This document shows positions 31,427-41,005 of a DNA stretch of 64,000 nt, piece after piece. The stretch's first letter is position 1. Every line of letters starts with the position of its first letter. The notes beneath the pieces are model-generated. The model had not been told where the DNA came from and ran no database searches. It worked only from the letters and a program-made list of their open reading frames with translations. This DNA is from Salimicrobium humidisoli. Lineage in GTDB: Bacteria; Bacillota; Bacilli; Bacillales; Halobacillaceae. The position numbers and the translations under genes were made by a program. The DNA lies in assembly GCF_002295105.1 (NCBI RefSeq), contig NZ_NSGH01000001.1, forward strand, positions 1 to 64,000. The letters run 5' to 3'.

Positions 31427-32809
31427 GTGCTCTACAAATCGATTGTGAAGAAACTGGCTCCGCTTGTGCTGGTATCGGGGTTAGCCCTGGGCGGTTTCGC
31501 TCTTGCGACTTCTACAGAGGATCCGGCTCAGGCAGATCCGGGGGGTAAATCGAATGCTAAAATCAAAAACGTCATCTTTCTGATCGGGGACGGGATGGGG
31601 TCGCAGTATACGTCCGCCTACCGTTATTTCCAGGACAGACCGGATTCTCCCTACACAGAAGATACGGCTTTTGATGACTATCTGATCGGTATGCAGGAAA
31701 CATACTCCTGGGATGAGGAAGAAAGCGTGACGGATTCGGCGGCAGCGGCGACTACGATGGCTGCTGGAGTAAAGACATATAACGGTGCCATAGGAGTGGA
31801 CGTTGAAAAAGAAAGAGTGAAGACAGCTCTCGAAATCGCGAAGGAGGAAGGGAAATCGACCGGCCTGGTCTCCACGTCCCACGTGAACCACGCCACCCCT
31901 GCATCGTTCGGAACCCATAACGAATCCCGGAAAAACTACGATGAAATCGCCGACGACTATTATGATGAGATGATTGACGGGGAGCACAAAGTGGACGTCC
32001 TTTTAGGTGGAGGAACGGACTACTTTGAGCGGGAAGATCGTGATCTGGCACAGAAATTCCAGGACGACGGCTACAGCTATGTAACCTCCCGTGACGAGAT
32101 GATGTCCGATAATAACGAGCAGGTTCTCGGTCTGTTCGCTCCCGAAGGAATGGATAAAATGATTGACCGGGACGAGGACACCCCTTCTCTCGAGGAGATG
32201 ACGTCGAGTGCCCTCGACAGACTCAGTAAAGAGAAAGACGGTTTCTTCCTGATGGTGGAAGGCAGTCAGATTGACTGGGCCGGACACGACAACGACGTGG
32301 TGGCTGCGATGAGCGAGATGGAAGACTTCGAAAAAGCGTTCGAAGAAGCGATTGCGTATGCCAAAAAGGATAAGCACACGCTCGTCGTAACGACAGCCGA
32401 CCATTCGACCGGAGGCATGACGATGGGCCGGGACGGCGAATATAAATGGGATCCGGAACCGCTGAAAGCGGCGAAACGGACGCCGGACTTCATGGCCTCG
32501 GCCATTGCGGATGGTGCCGATGCAGAAGAGACGCTGAACAAGTACGTGGACCTTTCCTTTACGGAGGAGGAAATTGAATCCGTAGAAGAAGCGGCTGATG
32601 GGGAAACGGAGGAGATCGATGACGCAATCGAAAAGATTTTTGACCTCCGCTCCGGTACCGGATGGACGACGGACGGTCACACCGGGGAAGACGTGAACGT
32701 GTACGGATACGGGCCGCAGTCCGATGCCTTCAGTGGTCTTCACGATAACCACGAAGTCGGCAAGATGATCATGAATACTCTTGAGAGTGGTCGCACACAG
32801 ATGAAATAA
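31427..32809 (+). CDS. Secreted alkaline phosphatase
   Basis: A 460-aa exported phosphomonoesterase. The signal peptide (SIVKKLAPLVLVSGLALGGF) is followed by KNVIFLIGDGMG (first metal Asp). The catalytic Ser is in VTDSAAAATTMAAG, and TSHVNHATPASF, DWAGHDND, TTADHSTGG and DGHTGED supply metal ligands. The mature protein is very acidic, suggesting a salty or alkaline habitat. It releases phosphate outside the cell. The GTG at 31427 has ideal spacing to GGGGAGGA; ATG 31421 is adjacent to it. A Pho box upstream fits phosphate-starvation control. Confidence 0.92.
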   Translation: MLYKSIVKKLAPLVLVSGLALGGFALATSTEDPAQADPGGKSNAKIKNVIFLIGDGMGSQYTSAYRYFQDRPDSPYTEDTAFDDYLIGMQETYSWDEEESVTDSAAAATTMAAGVKTYNGAIGVDVEKERVKTALEIAKEEGKSTGLVSTSHVNHATPASFGTHNESRKNYDEIADDYYDEMIDGEHKVDVLLGGGTDYFEREDRDLAQKFQDDGYSYVTSRDEMMSDNNEQVLGLFAPEGMDKMIDRDEDTPSLEEMTSSALDRLSKEKDGFFLMVEGSQIDWAGHDNDVVAAMSEMEDFEKAFEEAIAYAKKDKHTLVVTTADHSTGGMTMGRDGEYKWDPEPLKAAKRTPDFMASAIADGADAEETLNKYVDLSFTEEEIESVEEAADGETEEIDDAIEKIFDLRSGTGWTTDGHTGEDVNVYGYGPQSDAFSGLHDNHEVGKMIMNTLESGRTQMK

Positions 32810-32814
32810 CATAG

Positions 32815-32852
32815 AAAGACCTTCCGCTAAACATGATGCGGAAGGTCTTTTT
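32815..32852. terminator. Bidirectional terminator
   Basis: AAAGACCTTCCGC and GCGGAAGGTCTTTTT form a perfect 13-bp stem after the phosphatase gene. It marks the left border of the AT-rich defense region. Confidence 0.9.
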
Positions 32853-32979
32853 AATCGTGAAAGATATCTTCCGCAATTAGAGGGGGTCGCGAAAAGAAAA
32901 GCTGAAATGATTTTCAAACCCAAACAAATTCATGTAACCGGGACAGAAAAATTTCTATTCATCATAGAAGGAACTTTTA

Positions 32980-33327
32980 TTACACCTCAAATTCTGATAG
33001 ATATACTATCTTAAAGCTCTCTCTCCTTGATATCTCCTTCAATAAAATTTCATCGAATTCGTCGCTGAGATGCCGGTTCAAAATAAGTATATCCAAAAAG
33101 CTTAAATCCAATTGAATCAAATTTTCAAATTCTTCTCTCGAATCACTGTCGTCAATATAGATTCCTTGTATAGAAAAATTTTTTTCCAGAGAGGGGAGAC
33201 TATCTTCAATATATTTAATTACCTGCTCGTTGCTTTGATCTTTTGGGGAGCGATAATATATTAATGCTTTTTTCACGATGTCCCTTCCTTTCTGTTCAAA
33301 AATTTGACTTTGTAATTCGTCTTTCAC
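32980..33327 (-). CDS. Small protein with resolvase-like pattern, divergent from the methyltransferase
   Basis: A 115-aa protein. The order KALIYYRSPKDQSNEQVIKY, then IQGIYIDDSDSREEFENLI, LDILILNRHLSD and FKIVYLSEFEV resembles the catalytic domain of serine resolvases (strand-YxR, D-x-S-R, hRl). It has no DNA-binding tail, and the catalytic Ser context is changed (YRSP instead of YRVS). It is divergent from the C5 methyltransferase, a position where R-M control genes often lie. The resemblance is a reading of pattern, not an assignment. Confidence 0.4.
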   Translation of the reverse strand: MKDELQSQIFEQKGRDIVKKALIYYRSPKDQSNEQVIKYIEDSLPSLEKNFSIQGIYIDDSDSREEFENLIQLDLSFLDILILNRHLSDEFDEILLKEISRRESFKIVYLSEFEV

Positions 33328-33393
33328 ATTTATACAGATGTTATTTGTTATAATATATTATATTAGCAGTAGCCGAAGGGTGAGTGAACCTTA

Positions 33394-34386
33394 ATGTTAT
33401 ACAGGTATATAGATCTCTTTGCGGGCATCGGAGGAATAAGGCTGGCTTTCGAACCGTATGGAGAGTGTGTGTTCAGTTGTGAATGGGATAATAAGGCTAA
33501 AGAAACTTACGAGGCTAACTTCTGGGAAAAACCCGCAGGAGATATTCGTGAGGTAGAGGCCGGGGCAGTCCCGGATCATGAAATTCTGCTTGCCGGATTT
33601 CCATGTCAGCCTTTTTCTCTGGCAGGAGTGAGCAAGAAGACAAGCCTGGGTAAAAAACACGGTTTCCTTGATGAAACCCAGGGAACTTTATTTTTTGATA
33701 TTGCCAGGATCATAAAAGAAAAACAGCCGCAGGCTTTTCTATTGGAAAATGTTAAAAATCTCAGAAGCCATGATAAAGGCAGAACATATAAAGTAATAAA
33801 AAAAGTTTTGGAGGAAGAGCTGGGTTATACAGTTTACGATAAGATTATAAATGCTAAAGGTCTGGTGCCGCAAAATAGAGAAAGAATTTATATAGTCGGT
33901 TTTAAAGATCCTGTAAAGTTTGAATACCCTTCCATACCCGAGAGCGGTCCTGCCCTAGGAGACATTTTGGAAGAAACGGTAGATGATAAATATACTTTAT
34001 CCGATAAGTTGTGGAGTTATTTGAAAAGTTATAAGGAGAAACATTCAAAGAAAGGTAACGGTTTTGGTTATGGCCTCGCTGATTTTAGCTCCCATACAAG
34101 GACCCTGTCCGCCCGGTATCATAAAGATGGCAGCGAGATACTGATTCCCCAGGGAGAAAATAAAAATCCCAGGAGACTCACTCCGAGGGAATGCGCCCGT
34201 TTACAGGGCTTTCCGGAAGACTTCAAAATACCGGTCAGTGACACTGCAGCATATAAACAGTTTGGAAACAGCGTAGCCGTACCTGTTGTAGAAAGGATCG
34301 CCCGGAATATGATTTACGCTATTGAACGCAATGCTCCAATAGAAAAACCGATGGAAGAGGAGCGTGGAGAACGTGTGGCAAAGTAA
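33394..34386 (+). CDS. DNA (cytosine-5) methyltransferase, Dcm/EcoRII-like
   Basis: A 330-aa C5 methyltransferase. Motif I is [15 protein letters not shown], motif [10 protein letters not shown] with catalytic Cys, motif [10 protein letters not shown], motif [16 protein letters not shown], and motif [11 protein letters not shown]. The target domain segment [11 protein letters not shown] plus [16 protein letters not shown] is like that of Dcm and M.EcoRII, which methylate the second C in CCWGG. The neighbouring EcoRII-type nuclease supports this specificity. Its 3' end overlaps the nuclease gene by 23 bases. Confidence 0.92.
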   Translation: MLYRYIDLFAGIGGIRLAFEPYGECVFSCEWDNKAKETYEANFWEKPAGDIREVEAGAVPDHEILLAGFPCQPFSLAGVSKKTSLGKKHGFLDETQGTLFFDIARIIKEKQPQAFLLENVKNLRSHDKGRTYKVIKKVLEEELGYTVYDKIINAKGLVPQNRERIYIVGFKDPVKFEYPSIPESGPALGDILEETVDDKYTLSDKLWSYLKSYKEKHSKKGNGFGYGLADFSSHTRTLSARYHKDGSEILIPQGENKNPRRLTPRECARLQGFPEDFKIPVSDTAAYKQFGNSVAVPVVERIARNMIYAIERNAPIEKPMEEERGERVAK

Positions 34387-35542
34387 ACCGGAAACTCTTC
34401 AAAAAGCTATAAAAGCGTCCCAGAATCAGGGGCGTTTTTTCTGTAAATTTTTATCAGCAAATGATGTCGGTGCTAACGGGTCACATCAAAGCGGCATATA
34501 CTTGAACATTCACTCATGGGGGATGTTCTTTGATGCAGAGATTCCCGCAACCGGTAAAGCGGAGCGCGAAGTAAAGATCCATATGGAAAACCACTATTCC
34601 TTTGTAAGCAGAGTGGTCTATTATACATCAAAAAAAGAATTCCGAATTACCAGATTCTGGAGTAACACTGACATAGAAGAACAGGAACTGGTAGGAGCAC
34701 TGATCGTGTTCATACCTGAAGGAGAAGGAGAGTATCGGACTTATATTTTTAACACTGAGGAAGAAATTGAAGATTTTAGAAACACATTCTCTATATCTCT
34801 TCTACATAATTCTGTGTACTACAAAAGTGAAAACATTGGAGGAGGTCCGCTTTCTTTTGAAGAAATAATTCATGAAAAAATTTCAGATTATGAAGCTTTT
34901 CCCGAGACGTCTGTACTGGCTGAACTTTCAAGAAACACCTGGTTTGATTATTACGAGCCGGGCAAAATTAATCCCGATCAGAATATTATTAACTGGATCG
35001 ATACGGAATATAAAGTTTTTAGGGAGATAGAGAAAAAGGTGTATAGAGAGAAATTAACAAAACCGTTTGAGGATATGCAGCCACTTATCGATTTTGCCAA
35101 TAGTGCACTTAATCGGCGTAAAAGCAGAGCCGGGAGAAGTTTTGAACACCATGTAAACTACATTTTTAATCGCTTCAATCTTCCCTTTGATAATCCCGGG
35201 ATAACGGAAGGAAATAAAAAGCCTGATTTTCTGTTCCCTTCTTCCAAGGCCTATAAAGACCCCATGTATGAAGATGAGAAACTTATAATACTGGGTGCCA
35301 AGACCACCTGTAAAGACCGGTGGCGTCAGGTACTTTCCGAAGGGGACAGGGTTAAGGGAAAACATCTCATTACTCTTCAGCAGGGGATATCCAAAAATCA
35401 ACTTGACGAAATGAACAGGGCTAATTTGGAACTGGTAGTGCCCAAACCTTATCACAAACGTTACCCCAGGGAATATCAATCACAACTTTGGTCTCTCGAT
35501 CAGTTCATAAGATTCACGCAGGAAATGTACGGGACGGAATAG
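34364..35542 (+). CDS. EcoRII-like type II restriction endonuclease
   Basis: A 392-aa protein with two EcoRII modules. The N-terminal effector-binding domain contains [20 protein letters not shown] and [17 protein letters not shown]. The C-terminal catalytic domain contains [27 protein letters not shown] and [14 protein letters not shown], the PD...K pattern of EcoRII-C, then [14 protein letters not shown]. Length is near that of EcoRII (about 400). EcoRII cuts before CCWGG and needs a second site. GTG 34364 lies close to AGAGGAG; GTG 34373 is an alternative start. Confidence 0.9.
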   Translation: MENVWQSKPETLQKAIKASQNQGRFFCKFLSANDVGANGSHQSGIYLNIHSWGMFFDAEIPATGKAEREVKIHMENHYSFVSRVVYYTSKKEFRITRFWSNTDIEEQELVGALIVFIPEGEGEYRTYIFNTEEEIEDFRNTFSISLLHNSVYYKSENIGGGPLSFEEIIHEKISDYEAFPETSVLAELSRNTWFDYYEPGKINPDQNIINWIDTEYKVFREIEKKVYREKLTKPFEDMQPLIDFANSALNRRKSRAGRSFEHHVNYIFNRFNLPFDNPGITEGNKKPDFLFPSSKAYKDPMYEDEKLIILGAKTTCKDRWRQVLSEGDRVKGKHLITLQQGISKNQLDEMNRANLELVVPKPYHKRYPREYQSQLWSLDQFIRFTQEMYGTE

Positions 35543-35559
35543 GCAGCAGTGTTAGAGGT

Positions 35560-35970
35560 TCACTTACGCCTATCTATAAAGGCGGCTATTTTATCAATTG
35601 TATTATCCAGATTTTCTTTAACTTCATGCTCCCATATTCTCAGGATGTTCCAGTTGTTCTGCTCATAGTAATTATTAACCTCCCGGTCCCTTTCCACATT
35701 TCTATTGAGTTTCTTTTTCCAGAAATCTGCATTAGTCTTCGGTAAGTTACCGTGTAGAGGACACTGATGAAAAAAACAGGAGTCAATGAAAATAACTATC
35801 CGGTATTTCTTTATTGAAATATCCGGTGTGCCAAAAAGATCTTTAGTATTTCTCCGAAAGCGATACCCTTTTCTCCAAAGCTCGCTCGTTACTATGCTTT
35901 CCAGCCTGGAAACTGAACGAATTGCTTTCATGTTGTTTTTTCTTTGTTCTTTGGACATTACATCTGCCAT
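35560..35970 (-). CDS. vsr: Very short patch repair endonuclease
   Basis: A 136-aa Vsr protein. MSKEQRKNNMKAIRS, TSELWRKGYRFRRN, GTPDISIKKYRIVIFIDSCF (catalytic Asp), FFHQCPLHG (zinc/active-site His-Cys) and NNWNILRIWEHEV are all typical. It nicks at T:G mismatches that arise by deamination of 5-methylcytosine, usually in Dcm-type CCWGG sites, so it matches the adjacent methyltransferase. Convergent with the restriction gene. ATG 35970 has AAAAAGGAG eight bases upstream; the frame is open further up. Confidence 0.92.
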   Translation of the reverse strand: MADVMSKEQRKNNMKAIRSVSRLESIVTSELWRKGYRFRRNTKDLFGTPDISIKKYRIVIFIDSCFFHQCPLHGNLPKTNADFWKKKLNRNVERDREVNNYYEQNNWNILRIWEHEVKENLDNTIDKIAAFIDRRK

Positions 35971-36161
35971 AATGATTCTCCTTTTTTGTACCATTTCCTG
36001 TCCGGAGAAGTTTATAAACCATGCAGATATCAAAAAAGTAATTATTATGGCTGCAACTTTTTGTCAGCGCTTTCATTTATTGACGTAACGGGATGATCTT
36101 TAGTTGTAATCTCCTGCAATAATTAATAAAATTACAGTAATAGTAAAAAAGGGGTGTCGGT

Positions 36162-38981
36162 ATGCCTAACATTCATGCAAGCAATTTTGACGTCGTTCGC
36201 GCCTATGTTTCAAATGCCCGTAAAAATAATAAAAGCTGGGAAGAAATCCTCTTCCAAAATTCAGAAAAGTATACTCTAGAGCAAATTATAGATATGAAGG
36301 TTGACTTAGGAGAATTCCCTGAGGATACCACTCTGGAGAGTTTTCAGCAGATTGTCGAAGAACGAAGAGAAGCAGAGAAGGAAGAGGAAAAGCTCAGAAT
36401 CTCAGAGGAAGAAACAATCATTATTTCCGATGAGGGAGAGGAGAACGAGATCACTGTTCCTGCCCACGAAAACTCTTCCTGGCAATTATATAAGCGCAAA
36501 CTTATTGAGGACGGGTTCACGGATGATTCTATAATCAAACTTGAAGACTCCACCCTTCAAATACTGAGAAAACTGAATAGCGGGGCGACTTCTTCGAAGG
36601 TTGTTAAAGGCCTGATGGTGGGACACGTCCAGTCGGGTAAAACAGCGAGTATGGCTGCGTTAATGGCTATGGCTGCGGACTGGGGATGGAATTACTTTGT
36701 CATCCTCTCAGGAATGATTGAAAACCTCCGTTCTCAAACGGAGAAAAGGCTCTGGGAGGATCTGAATCATTCCGGTAATCTTAAATGGAATATTATAAAC
36801 AAACCTTCAAGGAATTCACCGGAAAATGAAAGGCTGCAATCTTTGCATCTGAATAAAAGGGACACCCAGAGATATTTCACAGTCAGTCTGAAGAATCAGG
36901 GCAGACTTAAAAACCTGAACCAGTGGCTGAAGGAAGACGAAAATAAGTTGAAGAAAATGAACATGATTGTAATTGATGATGAAGCGGACCAGGCAAGCAT
37001 TAATACAAAAAACATTGATTCCGATGAACGGGCAAAAATTAATCAGCTGGTAGTGAATCTGGTGGAAGGCAATGAGAGGAAGGTCCAGCCAAGTTCCACC
37101 AACTATATAAGTTATACGGCTACCCCCTACTCAAACTTTTTGAATGAATCAGCCCCCGAATCGCTGTACCCGAAAGATTTTATAGGTGCTCTTCCTACAG
37201 CAAAAGAATATTTTGGCCCTAAAGAAATCTTCGGTATGGAAGAAGAAGGGTTTGAAGGAATGAACGTTGTACGGGGAATCAGTGAGGAAGAAGTGACAAG
37301 AGTGAAAAATCTGGAAACCGGGGAGTCCGGTCGACTTCCCCTTTCTATGAAGCACTCCCTGGCCTGGTTCATAATTTCAGTGGCCAGTTTAAGGCACCCT
37401 TCCATTGATTATATTAAGCCGGTCAGTATGCTGGTTCACACCAGCCAGAGACAGGAGCACCATGATCGTGTTGCCGCAGCAATACACAATTATCTGAAAG
37501 AAACCCCGCTGGAGGAGCAGATACAGTTCTGCAGGGAAGTTTATAAAAAAGAGACTGCAGCTTTCACCCCGGCTTCCCTGAAAGAAAGTGTGCCTGGTTA
37601 CCCTGTCGAAAAAGAAGATTTAAATAATTATCCTCCGTTTGAAGAAATAGAGGAAGAGATTAAAAACATTATTGAAACAAATGTTTCACACATTATGCTT
37701 GGGGATGATGGTGATCTCCATTATCACGAGGGCATGCATCTCTGCATAGATAACTGTTCAAAAAACGGTATCAACGATGACTTTCATATTAGACTGGCTT
37801 ATCCTGATAAACGAAGCAGGAATTACCCGGATAAAGCCCCTGCTTTCATTATAATCGGCGGAAGCACTCTTTCCAGAGGGCTTACTATTGAAGGGCTTGT
37901 CAGCACGTATTTTCTGAGAGGACCTAATGCTTCCGACACTCTTATGCAGATGGGAAGATGGTTCGGTTTCAGAAAAGGATATGAAGTTTTCCCCCGTATA
38001 TGGATGACAGCTGACACCAGGGAAAAATTCCGATTTTTATCTAACCTGGAGGCGGAACTGCGTGAAGAGCTGGATGATTTCGCAAAAACAGGAAGACGTC
38101 CTGCAGAATATGGACCAAGGGTTAAAAACACCCCCAAGGTCAGCTGGATGAGGTTAACCGCGGCTAACAGAATGCAGAGTGCTCAGGCTGTGGACCTTGA
38201 TTTCTCCGGTACTTCCAACCAGATGATTCACTATCATGAGGACAGTTCGATTCTTTCAAGGAACGTGGCAGCAACTGAATCTCTAATAAAAGAATGTCCG
38301 GCCCCCTATCAGTCTATTCTAAAAAATTCCATTGTGCATGAAGGGGTGGACTTTTCAATAATAAAGGAATATCTGACAAAAGGGATGACCTTTCACCAGC
38401 GTTCCACTGTTTTTAATCGGATAAATGAATTTTGTGAATGGTTTGAGAAAGCTGACCGGGAAGACAACAGCTTCACCGGATGGAACGTAGTGGTCTCAGG
38501 TACCGGGAATCCCCTGGAAGCCGGAAGCGATAAAAGAAAGGTGTGGAATTTGTCAGGGTTCAACATAGGAATGGTAAACCGCTCTGCTCTTGGCAAGGAA
38601 GAGCAGTACGAAAACCTTAATTTCAAAAATATTGGTGTTTTACGGGCTCCTAGTGATTTAGTTGCGGATATTCCAGAAAAGCATTTCGAAGAATTTAAAC
38701 ATGAATCTAAAGCCACTTCCAGACTGAAAAATAGCGAAGTAAGCAGGCTCCGGGAAAAGTATTCACTGGGAAATACTCCTCAATTGTTAATTTACCGTAT
38801 CGATAAAGATTCGAAACCACGGGCCGGGCAGGAAACATCAAACAGAAGTAATCTGAATCTGCCCGTGGACCCGGTCGGGATTTGTATATATATCCCGGGA
38901 GATCAGAGAAAAGGATCTAAAGCAAAAGCCCTGCAGATTAAAATCGATCCTGCGCAGGAAAATTTTGAAACCGAGGAGTGA
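36162..38981 (+). CDS. Z1-domain ATPase (helicase-like), defense operon gene 1
   Basis: A 939-aa protein. Residues about 154-161 form a P-loop variant, GHVQSGKT, and IDDEAD at about 271 is a Walker B/DEAD-like motif. The Z1 domain follows: YTATPYSNF, FIIIGGSTLSRGLTIEGLVS, DTLMQMGRWFGFR and PRIWMTAD, equivalent to SF2 motifs V-VI. Z1 proteins are found with GHKL ATPases and DNA methyltransferases in restriction-like systems and are thought to move on or remodel DNA. First gene of a six-gene operon; the next start overlaps its end. Confidence 0.85.
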   Translation: MPNIHASNFDVVRAYVSNARKNNKSWEEILFQNSEKYTLEQIIDMKVDLGEFPEDTTLESFQQIVEERREAEKEEEKLRISEEETIIISDEGEENEITVPAHENSSWQLYKRKLIEDGFTDDSIIKLEDSTLQILRKLNSGATSSKVVKGLMVGHVQSGKTASMAALMAMAADWGWNYFVILSGMIENLRSQTEKRLWEDLNHSGNLKWNIINKPSRNSPENERLQSLHLNKRDTQRYFTVSLKNQGRLKNLNQWLKEDENKLKKMNMIVIDDEADQASINTKNIDSDERAKINQLVVNLVEGNERKVQPSSTNYISYTATPYSNFLNESAPESLYPKDFIGALPTAKEYFGPKEIFGMEEEGFEGMNVVRGISEEEVTRVKNLETGESGRLPLSMKHSLAWFIISVASLRHPSIDYIKPVSMLVHTSQRQEHHDRVAAAIHNYLKETPLEEQIQFCREVYKKETAAFTPASLKESVPGYPVEKEDLNNYPPFEEIEEEIKNIIETNVSHIMLGDDGDLHYHEGMHLCIDNCSKNGINDDFHIRLAYPDKRSRNYPDKAPAFIIIGGSTLSRGLTIEGLVSTYFLRGPNASDTLMQMGRWFGFRKGYEVFPRIWMTADTREKFRFLSNLEAELREELDDFAKTGRRPAEYGPRVKNTPKVSWMRLTAANRMQSAQAVDLDFSGTSNQMIHYHEDSSILSRNVAATESLIKECPAPYQSILKNSIVHEGVDFSIIKEYLTKGMTFHQRSTVFNRINEFCEWFEKADREDNSFTGWNVVVSGTGNPLEAGSDKRKVWNLSGFNIGMVNRSALGKEEQYENLNFKNIGVLRAPSDLVADIPEKHFEEFKHESKATSRLKNSEVSRLREKYSLGNTPQLLIYRIDKDSKPRAGQETSNRSNLNLPVDPVGICIYIPGDQRKGSKAKALQIKIDPAQENFETEE

Positions 38982-38986
38982 TTAAT

Positions 38987-41005
38987 TTGACAGAACTCAG
39001 TATTGATATTGCTGAAGTGGAGAGAATGGGTCAGAGGGGAAGTTCACTGTTACGATCAATTCAGAACGAAGAGCTTCCTGCTCTTGACCTGCTGGTGAGA
39101 GAAGCTCTCCAAAACAGTCTTGATGCCAAAAGGGAAGGGTTCTCGAACGTCCAGGTGGACCTCAACCTCAAAACTTTTAATAAGAACGAAGTTCTTCAGT
39201 ATTTTGAAGGGCTGCAGGACACCATTGGGAATTTTTTTACGGAGACCAAACAGAAAGCTCTGACTATAAGCGATTCCAATACTGAAGGTTTAACGGGGCC
39301 GTTAAGTTATGAAGAAATGGAGAGCAGGGATGATCAGGGTAACCTGCTTAATTTAATATATGAAATAGGACGCCCCCAGGAAAAAGAAGGTGCCGGAGGT
39401 TCCTGGGGTTTGGGTAAAACAGTTTATTTCAGAGCAGGGATCGGACTGGTTATATACTATTCCAGAATCCTGAAAGAAGATAACACTTATGAATCCCGTC
39501 TTGCTGCATGTCTTATCGAAAATGAGGAAAAAATAGAAGAAGAAACGTTTATTCCGTATTCTTCCGACCATAAATTAAAACGGGGCATAGCCTGGTGGGG
39601 GAGAAGTGAAGGAGACAAAACAGTACCGATTACTGAGGAAAATGAGATCGATCTTATTTTGCAGTCATTCAATATTGAACCATATAAAAATGAAGAGACA
39701 GGGACTACTGTAATTCTCCCATTTATTCAGGAAAAGAATTTACTTGGCGAAAACGGAGACAGACAACAGCTCCCTTGGGAAAGTTCCATTGAAAAGTACT
39801 TAAAAATAGCTGTGCAAAGATGGTATGCCCCGCGACTGAATAACACTTATTATCCCTATGGAGGGAGGCTGGAGTGCGCAGTTAATAATGATTTCGTAAC
39901 AAGAGAGAAAATGGAACCGGTTTTTCTTTTGATGCAAAATTTATACAATCTAACCGTAGATGAAGACGGCCATAAAGAAAAGCTTCAGGAAATTGAATAT
40001 TACGTGGAAGATATAAACACCCGGGGTATATTAAAAGAATCGGAAGCCGGGAAACTTTCATTCGCGATCGTACACGAGGACAAACTGAGAATGGCACCTC
40101 CCGATAACCTTCCTTCTCCTTATCGATATTTTGATATAGTGAACTACGGAGAAAATGAAAATTATCCCATTATCAGTCATACACGGATGCCGGGCATGAT
40201 AGTAAGTTATAATACTTCCGGCGGGTGGGTAAATAAAGTCAACACTCAGGATGAACACCATTACCTGATAGGTATTTTCGTTCCGAATTCTACCAATGAA
40301 ATAACTGACGTTCACTTCAGAGAATGGACTCCTAACGTTGAAGCTTACTTAAGGAGCACCGAAAAAGCCGACCACCGGTCTTGGGCAGACGCCCCCTATA
40401 GGGGACACCGGTTAAACCTGGTGGACAGAATACAGAAAACACTTACTAAACGAATAAACAATAAAATAGGACGTAAAGATAAGCCAACTGACACTCAACG
40501 GGATGCCCAGCTTAGTAATATAGTCGGTCAGGCCATTCTGCCCCCGCGGGGATATGGCAAGAGCAGCGGTAAGGCCGGAGGTAAAACCGGGGGAGGGACC
40601 TCTTTTGGCGGCAGAAAAGATTTCTCTTACAAAATTCAGGATATAAATATTCATTCAATAAACGAAACGGAAATATCTTTTTCCATTAAATCTTCCGGAA
40701 ATAATGCGGCTATGCTTGAGATATCGGCACTTTCGGAGCAGGGAACTGTACGTGCCGATAAGTGGGAAAAAGATATAGAAACCCGCTTCCCTTTCTCTGT
40801 AAAACAAATTACTCTGGAAGAGGATGTGGGAGTTGAACCAATTGTTACGGAAGAATTCGGGAGATCCTACGGGGAAGTTCTCGATTTACCAGAAAGTAAG
40901 GATGAAGTCCATGGGAAAATCCTCGTGGAAAATGATGATCCACTAATACAGATGAAGATTTCAATTAATAAAGCCACAACTTTGGAGAGAACGGAAAATG
41001 AATAA
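38987..41005 (+). CDS. GHKL (MutL/MORC-like) ATPase, defense operon gene 2
   Basis: A 672-aa protein. The Bergerat ATP site is visible: LVREALQNSLDA (N box, Glu and Asn), TISDSNTEGLTG (Asp) and GAGGSWGLGKTVYF (glycine lid). Later parts are unassigned; a Gly/Lys-rich linker (GKSSGKAGGKTGGG) at about 530 separates a C-terminal beta-rich domain. Such ATPases act as clamp-like switches in MutL-type restriction systems. TTG 38987 is chosen because GAGGAG is eight bases upstream; a GTG at 38978 overlaps that site. Confidence 0.8.
   Translation: MTELSIDIAEVERMGQRGSSLLRSIQNEELPALDLLVREALQNSLDAKREGFSNVQVDLNLKTFNKNEVLQYFEGLQDTIGNFFTETKQKALTISDSNTEGLTGPLSYEEMESRDDQGNLLNLIYEIGRPQEKEGAGGSWGLGKTVYFRAGIGLVIYYSRILKEDNTYESRLAACLIENEEKIEEETFIPYSSDHKLKRGIAWWGRSEGDKTVPITEENEIDLILQSFNIEPYKNEETGTTVILPFIQEKNLLGENGDRQQLPWESSIEKYLKIAVQRWYAPRLNNTYYPYGGRLECAVNNDFVTREKMEPVFLLMQNLYNLTVDEDGHKEKLQEIEYYVEDINTRGILKESEAGKLSFAIVHEDKLRMAPPDNLPSPYRYFDIVNYGENENYPIISHTRMPGMIVSYNTSGGWVNKVNTQDEHHYLIGIFVPNSTNEITDVHFREWTPNVEAYLRSTEKADHRSWADAPYRGHRLNLVDRIQKTLTKRINNKIGRKDKPTDTQRDAQLSNIVGQAILPPRGYGKSSGKAGGKTGGGTSFGGRKDFSYKIQDINIHSINETEISFSIKSSGNNAAMLEISALSEQGTVRADKWEKDIETRFPFSVKQITLEEDVGVEPIVTEEFGRSYGEVLDLPESKDEVHGKILVENDDPLIQMKISINKATTLERTENE

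Noticed and set aside
32003-32923. Minus-strand open frame (306 codons) opposite alkaline phosphatase
   Set aside because: Lies entirely in antisense of a fully motif-supported phosphatase and its terminator.
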